NCBI RefSeq assembly: GCF_003144245.1
Contig: NW_020289975.1
Location: 2,251,496-2,315,495 of the forward strand
Length of the DNA: 64,000 bases
Source: Jaminaea rosea
Lineage: Eukaryota > Basidiomycota > Exobasidiomycetes > Microstromatales
Reading direction: 5' to 3'
Shown: positions 11,441 through 21,300 of the stretch, in pieces
Layout: every line of letters begins with the position of its first letter
Numbering within the stretch: the first letter of the stretch is position 1
The notes under the pieces: model-generated
Databases searched by the model: none
Told to the model about the DNA's origin: nothing
The model's input: the letters and a program-made list of their open reading frames with translations, nothing else
Position numbers and translations under genes: made by a program

Positions 11441-12660
11441 ATGGCTTCCACTTCAGGAGCAGAGGACAATAACGCCCCGGCAGGTGGAGCTGCGGCCTTC
11501 CTTGCGGGCTTTCAGCTGGTGAGGGTACTCAGCCAAGACGCCAAGACGAGGAGTGCTGCGTTGCTGGGCACCCTGCCGGCGCAGGGCGACGGCGAGACGG
11601 TAAACAACGGTGGTGGAGAGCGTGAGCAAGCCATCGTGCTGCTGGAGAAAACACACTTTGAGGATAGCTTCTACAGTGCGCTCGGCGAGACCGAAGGCGG
11701 TGAGAAGGGAAACGGACAGGCAGCTGCGCCCGAGGACGGAAGGCGGGAGACGAAGAAGGTGAAGCTTGATAGGACTGATGGCGCCGAGGATGGTCGCCAC
11801 GACACGACAGCATCATCAACCCTCTCGACGAGCATTCAGCTCCGCAACCTCTCAGACATCCAGTCCCTCGGACACAACGACATCTATACATGGCTTCTGG
11901 CCCGGATTGGGTCCTCGTTCGTCACCTCTCCTCCAGACGTGAAACTCACCCTCATCCGCCCAGCTACCTCCTCACACATCGAGAAGCACTCGGCCCAGGA
12001 AAAGATAATGGTTTACGAGACGCCGCAAATGTACAGCGAGAAGACTTTGCCCTGGATCAGCGCACAGGATCCCAAGCGGATTCAGTGGGTCTACAATATC
12101 TTGGAGGGCAAAAAGGAGCAGGAGAATGTCGTGTACAGAGATGAAGATCCGATGATGGGTTTCGTCGTGAGTAGAGGTGCAGCCTCGCTTTTCTTCGTCG
12201 CCCTCTCTTCGACAATTGATGTGTTCCCCCTTCCCCGCATGCACAGCTCCTGCCCGACCTCAAGTGGGATCGCAAGACGCTCTCATCACTCTATCTCCAA
12301 GCCATTGTTCAGGACAGATCTTTGCGCTCCCTTCGCGATCTCACACCCTCTCACAGTCCGCTGCTTCGCAAGATACGCAGCGTAGCATCGCAAATCGTAG
12401 CAGAGAAGTACGGACTGGGCTCCGTCGATGACCAGGGCAAGAAGGTGCGGTGCTTCCTTCACTACCACCCGTCCTATTACCACCTGCACGTTCATGTGCT
12501 CTCAGCAGACTATACGTCTCACGCTGGCGCCATCGTGGGGCAGGCACATTTGCTGGATGATGTCATCGATCTGTTGGAGCTGGGAGTGGAGATGAAGCAA
12601 AGGACGATCGGTTGCGCGCTAGGAGCTAGGCATGAGCTACTGGGGGTATTGCGAGGATGA
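11441..12660 (+). CDS. DCS1: Scavenger mRNA decapping enzyme DcpS
   Basis: Exons 11441-12166 and 12247-12660 with an 80-bp GT-AG intron give 379 residues. The enzyme hydrolyses residual m7GpppN cap after 3'-to-5' mRNA decay, in cytoplasm and nucleus. The N-terminal dimerisation domain includes EKTHFEDSFYS and the conserved YTWLLAR. The C-terminal HIT domain holds KWDRKTL, RCFLHYHPSYYHLHVHV (histidine triad near residues 321-325, central His catalytic) and GRA-like C-terminal helices ending LGVLRG. A disordered Lys/Asp-rich stretch near residues 85-130 separates strands of the first domain. The splice joins two frames exactly between GFV and LLPDLKW, a well-conserved DcpS segment. The gene lies 243 bp downstream of ERMP1 and converges on RAD2, with 92 bp between stops. 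Confidence 0.93.
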
Positions 12661-12683
12661 GATGCAGAAGGCGACCAGACGAT

Positions 12684-12695
12684 ATTCACGTGAAT
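12684..12695. other. 12-bp perfect palindrome with CACGTG core
   Basis: The sequence attcacgtgaat lies between the convergent DcpS and RAD2 stop codons. It contains an E-box (CACGTG), the binding site of bHLH factors. Its position downstream of both genes makes a promoter role unlikely, and it may be chance. Confidence 0.3.
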
Positions 12696-12752
12696 GCTTG
12701 CGGGGTTGAGAGATGCTACAGATTGATAGAAGAAAGAACTTTCGCTCGCTAC

Positions 12753-15700
12753 CTACTCCTCATCCTCCTCATCGCTCCTCAACTCAATCTCGATCCTCCT
12801 AGACGAGCCAGTTCTCTGCATGCCAGGCCGCGAGGTTGAGTTCGAAGCGCTCCTCATCGGGCTATGCACGCTGCCGCTCCTACTCCTGCTACTCCCACCA
12901 CTAGTAGAGCTCGACGCTCGCCTTGGCCGACCGAGAGGTTCACCAATGCTCTCTGGCATAGGCCCATCCAGTCGCATTGTACGTCCAGCATGTAGATGAG
13001 GATGTTTGCGTTGCCGCCGCTCGTGCTGCTGAGGGACGGTGAGGGCTGATTCGCGCGGTCCAGAGCGGCGTTGACGTTTCTTTGCGGGGGCTTCTGCGCC
13101 AGTCTCGCCTGGTGAGGCGGTAGCGTCACCATCGTCGGCAGGCGCTGATGCTGCTCTGTCTTCATCGTCGTCGCCTGCTCCTGCAGCCGACCCACCACTA
13201 GCAGCAGCAGCGCCACCACGTCCACGACCTCGTCCACGGCCCCGCGCAACGCCGCTGTGTCCTCGAGCCGCTCCTCTACCTCTGCCCCTCGCCGTGGTGG
13301 CACCTTTCTTGCCTCCAACCGTCTGACGCTGTTTGCCTTTACTCGAGGCAACGTACTCCTGGTCGCCGTCCTCGTCATTGTCTTCCTCCGATGAAGTATC
13401 GGAGCTCATTGTCTCCTCCTCGTCCTCAACGTCTTGCTGCGCCGTCTTCCTTCCGCGCTTCGTGCGCTGCCTGCCACCCTTACCCTTCCCTTTGGCGCCG
13501 GCTGTAGCCTCCGCTTTGTCCGCGCCTTCGCCCTCAAGCGCGGCAATATTGGCATCGAGCTCACGCTGTGCATCCCTCTTGGTTGTGCGCATCTGCTCTC
13601 GCCGCACAATGGGCCTCGAGGCGCCCATGGCCTTGCCGATCTTCTCCTCTGGCACATGCTGCGCCCGCGTTGATGCGTCTGAGGGGCCGGCGATCACCTC
13701 AAAGTCGTCTCCATCACCCTGCGCGCCCGCGTCCCCCTTTGCTGGTGATGTAGAAGCGGGTGCTGCCGCAGCCGCGCGCTTATTGGCCTGTCTGAACCCG
13801 TCCACCACGTTCTGCAAGCGAGACGATCCGTACTTGGGGAGCTGTCTTCCCGCATAGACTCCCGTACCCGCCGAGACGTCGAAAAATCCGTTGCGGTCCA
13901 GCGTCGACTGGTTCGCCCCGCCCCTCGCCCTTGAGCGACGACTCTGCGCCTCGATAACAGGGACGACGTACTGATCTGTCTTTGTCGTCGGCCAGCCAAG
14001 GTACTCGCCGAGGTAAGTGCGCAGATTGTCCAGGTCGGGCAGACCCCATTGGAAGGGCTCGTCGGACGAGTCCACCTCGGGCTCATAGTAGGCATCGAGC
14101 ACCTTTGCGTTCGGCCAGTCTTCACTCAGATGCACCTTGTTCGCCAGCGTCTTCTTGATACGTCGCATCGTCTTCCCCCTCGTGTCGTCCGGCGTGTCTC
14201 TGCCGCTCTGGACCTTCATCCACCAATCTTTGAAGCGCAACAGCCCATCCGGCCCAGTGAAGAGCGAAAGGACTTCCATTGCGACCACCGGCCCAACGCT
14301 CGGCAGGCCTTCGGTGTAGTCAGAGCCGAGTAGGTAGGCCAAGCGCACCAGCTTCTCGCGATCGAGACCAAGCTCCCGCTGGATGTCGGAGAGTAGGAAA
14401 CACTCCACCACTTTGTTGTTGTTGAACATGTTCTTGTACACCCGCGTGCCTCCGAAGAGGAACACATCCGAATCATCGGTGATGATTCCGTCGACCAATT
14501 TCTGACTGACAAGCTCAGCGCACTGCGCTTCAGCCTCCATAGGGGCGGTGATGTATGGCAAGCCGAAGAGGCGCAGCATGAGCTGAATCTCGCTGGCCAT
14601 CTGGCGGGTAATCTCCTCTTCACTCTTCTTCGTGTTGACATGCTCGGCTTTCAATGCTTGGACCTCGCGTGCTAGCTGGGCTTGCGCTTCGATGAGCCCT
14701 TGACCTTTGGTGTTACTGATGAAAGCAGCGATGTCGCTTTGGTCAGCTCGCATTGCTTGAGCCTCTTCCTCGTACTCGACGTCCATTTGCTCGAGCTCTT
14801 CGGCAGTTGGCAAAGGAAAGCCGTCGGCACCAAGCGTGGGTGGCTCGGGTGAGGGGCTTGCAGACCACTCAATCGGCGAGCCACCATCTGAGTCGAGCGA
14901 GGGGGAGCGACGGCGCTGCGGGCTGACTTCTGCGACTTTGCCTCTTTCCTTGACAGTAGAGACGTCGTTGTCCAGGGTCGCATTTGCCGGGATCGGGGAG
15001 AGCGAGGACGAGCGCGAAGCTTGAGCGCCAGACGCCTGCGTCGGCGAGACTGTCGTCTTGCCGCTTGCTTCCGACATCTCCTTCTCCTGTTCCCCTGATT
15101 GAAGAGGCGACGGCGCTGTGATCTCTTCCTCCTCAACACCAGCAGCCGCCTGTGCCAGCTTATCGCTAGGCAGATTGACCGCAGGCCCAGGAGCGGCTGG
15201 GGCGTCCACAACCTCAGCGGCGGCCGGTGACGCTGGGCTATTTTTCTGCTCACCCTTCTGCTCGAGCTCGGCAGATGCTCGCGGACTGTGGTCGTTGAGC
15301 ATCGCAGTTGCCGCCAGGTCATCGTTCTTGGGCAAGGGCTCCATGTCCGGCTCTGCACGGCCCGCCTCGTCTGTTTTGGTCTTTGTTGTACCGATTTCTG
15401 GCTGCTGATCCTTGAGAGCTGGTTTGATCGATCGAGCTTCTGGCTTCTTGAACACTAAATCGGCTGGTGGCAACTTGCTAGGACTTGCACGCAGCGGCGT
15501 GGCTTTCAGTTGGCTAGGTGAGTCCGCCATCTTGCCCCTCGGGTGAGCGGCGCTTGTCTTCAGAGGCGACGATGACATTGCTGCTTTTTTGGCTGGGGCG
15601 CCTGGCGGTCTCTTCAACGGGCTGGGGCTTTCGGACTGCTTGATACGCGGATGAGTGACCTCTGACGCAAGACTCTTCGCAGGGCTGGCTACAGAGCTCA

Positions 15701-17951
15701 TCTTCGATGGAGACTTGCTTGATTGGCCTGGAACGTCCTCTTCTTCCTCTGCTTGTCCGTCGTACCACTTGCGCCGCTCAAAGAGCTTCGGATCAAGGCG
15801 ACCAGGCAGGCCAGGTCTGTCTGAACGTCGGAAGCCAAGAACAGGCCCGGACGGGTCACCAGATGGGCGAAGCGTCGACTCCTTCTCTCGGATGGCTGTG
15901 TCGTCCTGCTCTCGCGCCGCGCTGGCCTCAGGCTGGACGTCCTCCATCTCGATGTTTTCCTCGTCAGCAGCGGTCTGATCGACGTTTCCTCCGCCGCCAT
16001 ACGCGCTTGCATAGTCGTCGACGCTGAAGCCCTCCGACGGCTGATCCGCCGTCCCAGTTTCACCAAGAGCACCGGCGTACTGGTCAGCGCTGAAGCTCTC
16101 CAACGGCACGTCTGCATCTACGTCGTCCAATGATCCTGCCTCGTCGTCGTCAGAGATCGCGATTGTTTCTCCGTTCGCGGGTCGCTGCACACGACGAGTA
16201 CGCCTCTCTGTCGCAGACAGATCTTGCGTCATCTCCGCGATCTCAACGCCGGCATCGTCGTCTGTCTCATCAGCGCTGGCCTCGTCGCCGTCATTCTCGT
16301 AGTATGCCGCAAGCGCAGTAGCAATGGCTGCATCGCCGCCAACACTGCCACTCGCAGATGCCCGCGACGACTTGTCGCCCCTGCCCACCCCAGGAAAAAG
16401 ATCCGCAGCCTTCCCGCCCTCCTTCAGTCGTTGTCTCGCAGCTTTGAGCTGCTCCTCCAGCACCTCGTCCTCGTTCACAATCCCTCTCTCACGCATCTTC
16501 TCTCTGATATGCTCCTCTGCACGCCTGCTCAATATTTGCTCCGCAAGGGCGCGGCGCACGTCTGGATTGTTGGCGTCGGAGGGTCGGAAAGCATTGAGCG
16601 ATGATGGAGACTGTGAGACACTCTTGCGAGGAGAGGCTGAGGTGGACTGGTGAGGGACCTCGACCTCGTCCAACTCGATGTCGTCGTCCTCGTCGCGGTA
16701 ATTTTTGCGCGCCAGCTGACGTCTGCGCTGCTCGAAGGAATCTTCTTCGTCATCTTCCTCGTCGGAAGAGACGTCGACTTGCTCATTGCTCCCCACCACG
16801 ATGGCCTTTTCCTTACTAGTGCCCTCCTGATTTCGCACCCCGAGCACAAAGCCCGTCTCGTCCCCGCCCTTACGCACTAGCACGTACTCGCGGTTACGCT
16901 CTCCTGCCACTCTGATGGGCACCTTAATATGGGCATCTCCAATTTCGTCTGTCACATCGAGAACCCGCTGAGTGAGCTCGTTGCGCGTCTTGAGATTCTG
17001 GATCTGCGCCTTGGAAAAATCGATGGCCGTGGGCGAGGTCTGCAGCATGCTCTGCAGACGCTTGTACGATGTACCGCGTGATGCAGCACGCATGTCTCCT
17101 ACCAGCTCGTATTGGAGCTCAAAGGGAAGAGAGCGGAAGAGGGGAGAGGACATGTCGATGTCCGAGGGCGTGATGGATGAGACGAGATGTCTCAGCTCAG
17201 CATCTGTGGCGAAGCGGAAGTCCTGGCGGCGCCCTTTCTTTGAGCCTGCGGCTTCACCACGACCGCTGCCGCTTGCGCTTGTCGAGGCTGTTACTGTGTT
17301 AAGATCCTGGTCGAGGTTGGGTAGCGCATATGGGTCGCGATGGTAGTCGATATTCTTCTTCTTCTTCGCTGCGCCTTCCTTGGACGGTGAGGCTGAGCTG
17401 CTACCATCGAGTCGGGCCTGTTGAGGAGGAGCTGCTGGCCGGCTAGGGCCAGCGGCAGCATTTGATGAGCCGCCATAATCATCCAGATAGACGACATTGC
17501 TGCCCATTCCCGTTCCCTCGTCGTTGTCGCCGTCCGCATCAGCGTTACCCTGCCTGGACGATGACCCCCCTCCCGATCCAACGGCGACATGCTCCAGGGC
17601 AGCTTGACGCAGCTGGGCATTGAGAAGTTTCTTGGCAGCAAGTGCATGCGACTCCTTTGCTCCCTGCCTACGGTTCTTGCGCCCAATCAGCGTCTGCCTC
17701 TTCATGACTGGCGCGCCACCATCAAAGACGAAGACGGGTCTCAGGCCAAAGTGGAGTAGCTTGCATATTCTCCAAAAGAAGCCCAATATGTGCGCATTGG
17801 AGAGTGTACGACCTTCCTTGTCCCTCATTGCCATTCTGAAGTGATAGAGCCAGATGGACGAGTCGACTGCAAAGCGCTTCCCTTCGAGGTCTTCGAGCTT
17901 GATCGGCCTCGCCGCCGGCTGCAGCAGAGACCACAGGCCTTGGACACCCAT
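12753..17951 (-). CDS. RAD2: RAD2/XPG structure-specific DNA repair endonuclease
   Basis: A single exon of 1,732 residues. It cuts DNA 3' of the lesion in nucleotide excision repair and works with TFIIH. The XPG N domain (residues 1-110) starts MGVQGLWSLLQP and holds the catalytic aspartates in VDSSIWLY and FVFDGGAP. The conserved Rad2 spacer block (about 240-345) carries SLPFELQYELV and AIDFSKAQIQNL. The XPG I domain begins near 1120, with APMEAEAQCAEL and ITDDSDVFLFGG. The helix-two-turn-helix follows, with GSDYTEGLPSVGP near 1210. Every expected metal-binding acid is present. The spacer between N and I domains is about 1,000 residues, far longer than in yeast or human. The last 500 residues are disordered and include a run of RGRGRG repeats and KKRQRR-type basic clusters, likely nuclear localisation and DNA-contact elements. 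Confidence 0.95.
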   Translation of the reverse strand: MGVQGLWSLLQPAARPIKLEDLEGKRFAVDSSIWLYHFRMAMRDKEGRTLSNAHILGFFWRICKLLHFGLRPVFVFDGGAPVMKRQTLIGRKNRRQGAKESHALAAKKLLNAQLRQAALEHVAVGSGGGSSSRQGNADADGDNDEGTGMGSNVVYLDDYGGSSNAAAGPSRPAAPPQQARLDGSSSASPSKEGAAKKKKNIDYHRDPYALPNLDQDLNTVTASTSASGSGRGEAAGSKKGRRQDFRFATDAELRHLVSSITPSDIDMSSPLFRSLPFELQYELVGDMRAASRGTSYKRLQSMLQTSPTAIDFSKAQIQNLKTRNELTQRVLDVTDEIGDAHIKVPIRVAGERNREYVLVRKGGDETGFVLGVRNQEGTSKEKAIVVGSNEQVDVSSDEEDDEEDSFEQRRRQLARKNYRDEDDDIELDEVEVPHQSTSASPRKSVSQSPSSLNAFRPSDANNPDVRRALAEQILSRRAEEHIREKMRERGIVNEDEVLEEQLKAARQRLKEGGKAADLFPGVGRGDKSSRASASGSVGGDAAIATALAAYYENDGDEASADETDDDAGVEIAEMTQDLSATERRTRRVQRPANGETIAISDDDEAGSLDDVDADVPLESFSADQYAGALGETGTADQPSEGFSVDDYASAYGGGGNVDQTAADEENIEMEDVQPEASAAREQDDTAIREKESTLRPSGDPSGPVLGFRRSDRPGLPGRLDPKLFERRKWYDGQAEEEEDVPGQSSKSPSKMSSVASPAKSLASEVTHPRIKQSESPSPLKRPPGAPAKKAAMSSSPLKTSAAHPRGKMADSPSQLKATPLRASPSKLPPADLVFKKPEARSIKPALKDQQPEIGTTKTKTDEAGRAEPDMEPLPKNDDLAATAMLNDHSPRASAELEQKGEQKNSPASPAAAEVVDAPAAPGPAVNLPSDKLAQAAAGVEEEEITAPSPLQSGEQEKEMSEASGKTTVSPTQASGAQASRSSSLSPIPANATLDNDVSTVKERGKVAEVSPQRRRSPSLDSDGGSPIEWSASPSPEPPTLGADGFPLPTAEELEQMDVEYEEEAQAMRADQSDIAAFISNTKGQGLIEAQAQLAREVQALKAEHVNTKKSEEEITRQMASEIQLMLRLFGLPYITAPMEAEAQCAELVSQKLVDGIITDDSDVFLFGGTRVYKNMFNNNKVVECFLLSDIQRELGLDREKLVRLAYLLGSDYTEGLPSVGPVVAMEVLSLFTGPDGLLRFKDWWMKVQSGRDTPDDTRGKTMRRIKKTLANKVHLSEDWPNAKVLDAYYEPEVDSSDEPFQWGLPDLDNLRTYLGEYLGWPTTKTDQYVVPVIEAQSRRSRARGGANQSTLDRNGFFDVSAGTGVYAGRQLPKYGSSRLQNVVDGFRQANKRAAAAAPASTSPAKGDAGAQGDGDDFEVIAGPSDASTRAQHVPEEKIGKAMGASRPIVRREQMRTTKRDAQRELDANIAALEGEGADKAEATAGAKGKGKGGRQRTKRGRKTAQQDVEDEEETMSSDTSSEEDNDEDGDQEYVASSKGKQRQTVGGKKGATTARGRGRGAARGHSGVARGRGRGRGRGGAAAASGGSAAGAGDDDEDRAASAPADDGDATASPGETGAEAPAKKRQRRSGPRESALTVPQQHERRQRKHPHLHAGRTMRLDGPMPESIGEPLGRPRRASSSTSGGSSRSRSGSVHSPMRSASNSTSRPGMQRTGSSRRIEIELRSDEEDEE

Positions 17952-18334
17952 GGTGGCGGGCGATCAGGGGTGTGATGATGGAGCAGCTTCGGGATCGGTG
18001 AAATGGCGACGACTGAGCAGCAAGTGTCCCCCCTCTGCTGCCCTCAAATCGTCGTCATGAGTAAGATGGCAAAAGATGTTGCTGAGCGCGAGGCGCAGTG
18101 CAGCCAGTCGACTTTGCATCTTGATCTCTGTCCGTTGGTCGTCTCCGCTTGTCTTTCAGGGTCTGTGCGTGAGTGTGACGGCGCCCGCCTCTTCTCGCCG
18201 CGTTGCCGCCTTGGTTGCCGCGTTGGTTTCCTTTTCCTGTCACCCGACACGCACAGCCATTCTTGCTTGTCATTTCTCATCTTGCCCTCACACAGATGTC
18301 ACGCCGCGAGATCCCTACATCTTGATCGTACACC
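17952..18334. promoter_or_regulatory. Divergent promoter, RAD2 / sorting nexin
   Basis: 383 bp between two divergent start codons. A pyrimidine-rich tract precedes the + strand ATG, whose context is caccATGt. I found no clear damage-response or TATA element. Confidence 0.5.
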
Positions 18335-21300
18335 ATGTCTTCCTCACCCAAGACCGGCGAGGAAGTGGCTGCCTCGCCTCGTCCGACATCGCCTTCTTCG
18401 TCCCCTGACACCTCTTCACCATCGCCCACTCCACATTCGTCCTCTGGACTTTCTCCAGCTCACCTGATAACCGCAGCTAGCGTTGCTCTTGGCCTACTCC
18501 TGCTCCGTTCAGGCTTCTTCAACGTCGTCCTCGTCGTAGCAACATCTGTCCTCCTGCTTCTCAATCCTTACGTGCGCACTTTCCTCGATCTTCCTCCTGG
18601 CAAGGAAGATGGTCAGGGTGGTCTCTTTGGGCTACTGGACCCAGCAGGATACTTTACCTCCTTCTCTTTCACCAAAAAGTCCATGGACAACGAGTCGGAC
18701 GATGAGGAAGGTGACAAGGAGTCACGCCAACGGCGAGGTCGCGATTACGAGGATCGCCAGCTGGCTCCTCTGCCCGCCGAGCTCAAGCAGTCGCTCGATC
18801 AGCTGGCGCCCTTGGTAGTACGAGACTTCGTCAATGGCTGGTACACCCACCATTCATTTGGCTACCCTGTATTTCCTCGCGCGGTGCGATCCACCATCGA
18901 CCATATGGTCGCCTCTGTGTACACTCGCACCATCACCTCGCGCCTCCACGCCGTCGATGTCACCACGGAGCTGCTTCTCACCGGATCGTCCGTCTTCTTG
19001 ACCTGCCTGCGCAGGAAGAGAAATGCTAAGGCGGCCGCCGATGCGGGCGACAGGATGGCTGCTCAAGCTTTACGCAGAGGTGGAACGGGGCACTGGAACA
19101 GCAACGAAGAGAGGATTGCATCGCTGCGGTCCGCAATGAGGGCCTTCTTTGAAAGGCATTTACCCCCGCATGAGCGCGAATCGGACCTCATCTTCAACCT
19201 CATCACCGAAGTCCTGACCAAACAACTATGGAATCTAATTCTTACTCTGGGCGAGCCCGACTTCCTTAACCGTAATCTGGTTGCGTGGAAGGAGAGCCAA
19301 GTCGCAGTCGCATCAGCGGCTCCTCCTGGTCGTGCCAGCATGGACACTCCCTCTACTGGCGCGACCGGGCCTTCTCCTCCTTCGCGACCACTGTCTCGCG
19401 CACCAGACATGCCGCTCTCGCCGACCGCTCTCCCTGACACAGGCTCAGAGATCCCTCGCCCGCCTTCGACAATCCAAGGAGAGCGCTCACGGCCGGCCTC
19501 GACAGCGCCAGAGAAACAATCGTCGACCTCTCAGCCCCCACCTCTGCCGCAGCGCAGTGGTACCTTGAACGTCCCCAGCCCAGGTCCTGACCGCAACATG
19601 ATCTCGACTCCGCCTACGCGCTCCGACTCGCCCATGATGCCATCTTTCGTGGCCTCGCAACAGCCGCGCGCTATCCCCAGGATGATGTCGCCCATGCGTC
19701 CTGCCTCGCCGTCTGCACAGACGCCAATCAGGCAGAACACCACACCGGCATCGGGTGCGCCGCCGAGGATGCAGAGTCCTTCTGCGTATAACGTGCCCTC
19801 GCCTTCCGCTCATCGCGGTAGTGTTGCAGGGTACCCGCAGAGGACTTCCTCCGACTTGCAAGACGGCTTCTCGGCCGTCGTCGGTGGGCTGGGAAGCGCT
19901 ATCAAGGGTATTGGCAAGGGGGCAGATGCTATTGCTGGAGGTATAGGCGATGCGCTGATCAGCAATCAACCTGACGATGAGCCACCATCGCGCTCGCCAT
20001 ACCGTCACAGTAACCCACACAGCGAGGCGTGGCAGCGCGGGTCAGCCGCAGTCAATGACGCCGCAAGCCGCCCCGATGTCCTTCAGCCGTCGAACAACGC
20101 TGTGCGTCGCAAGCAGCCTCCTTCGGAGCAAAGCAAGGGCCAGAACTCCTCTTCCACAGATGAAATGGCCTCTCAGCCCGCCTGGCCAAGCAACCTACCT
20201 CACGACTTCAACGGCGTCGCAGAGGGAGACAATCTTCCAGAGAGCCTCAAGGCTTCCCTCCGCACAGCGTCGCCCTCGCGCATCTCAAGTCCACCGTCGA
20301 TGATGACTTCGCAGCCTTACAGGCGGTCGCAAGATCCAATCAGATCCAGACCTGAGAGTCCGGCTGTATCACGCTCTCAGGGAGCGAGTGGTGAAGTAGC
20401 AGCCGCGGCAACGCAGCCCAGTCAAGCGCTTGGACTGCCTCCTCGCCCTCCAGCGCCAGCTTCTGGGCCTGAACTGCCACCGCGCCCCATTGATACCGAA
20501 CATGCCTCCAAGCGCTCTTCGATACCACCCGCCCCGGCACTGGATAGCGTCCTCTCGCGCAGCGACTCTGAAGGCCTCTATGACGCCTTCGAGGCGTTCC
20601 TGGAAAACCCCCGGCGTGACATGCCCAAGAGTGGCGTCTCCATCGTGCTGGGTGAGGGAGAAGAACTTCTCCGTCTGCACATCGGTCTTGCTACGATCGA
20701 GCGCTTGGTACCCAAGGGCGCGGGCGAGGAGTCGGAGATGTTCCGTGAAGACGCGAGCAGTATCTTGTCCAAGGCGAGAGACGGATTGAGAAGAGCGCTT
20801 GATTCGGCCCCCGTAACTGCAGTGGATGTGGCACCTGCGCAAACTGTGGCAAGGTCACTTGATACGGCCATCTCGCAGCTCGGCTTTGGGTCGCAAGGCT
20901 TTGATGCAAAGGAGGGGACGGTGAGAGACGCACTAGAGCCCGTGAGGGAGAGGTTGATGAGTCGCCTTGAGACACTTTATGCGGCATTTTGGAGACAACG
21001 TATGGAGAGCAAGAGTACAACTGCGGCACCAAAATCTGCTGGCACTGGTCTAGCCTACGAGCCAAGACGCAAGGACCCGCACGCGGCAGGCAGCTCTGCT
21101 CCGGCAGCAACCGGCACTCCGTTGCGCAGTAATGCAGGCCTGCCCTCCCAGCCACCATTGCAACGCACCAGCTTTGAGGCAGGCGGCGGTATCGGCAGCG
21201 CATCAGCGTCCCCCATCATGGCAAAGCGCGCCTCATTGCAGGCGCCTAAGCCTCGCTCAGCGATGATGGATCAGCTCATCCGGCTGGGCGACGATGATGA

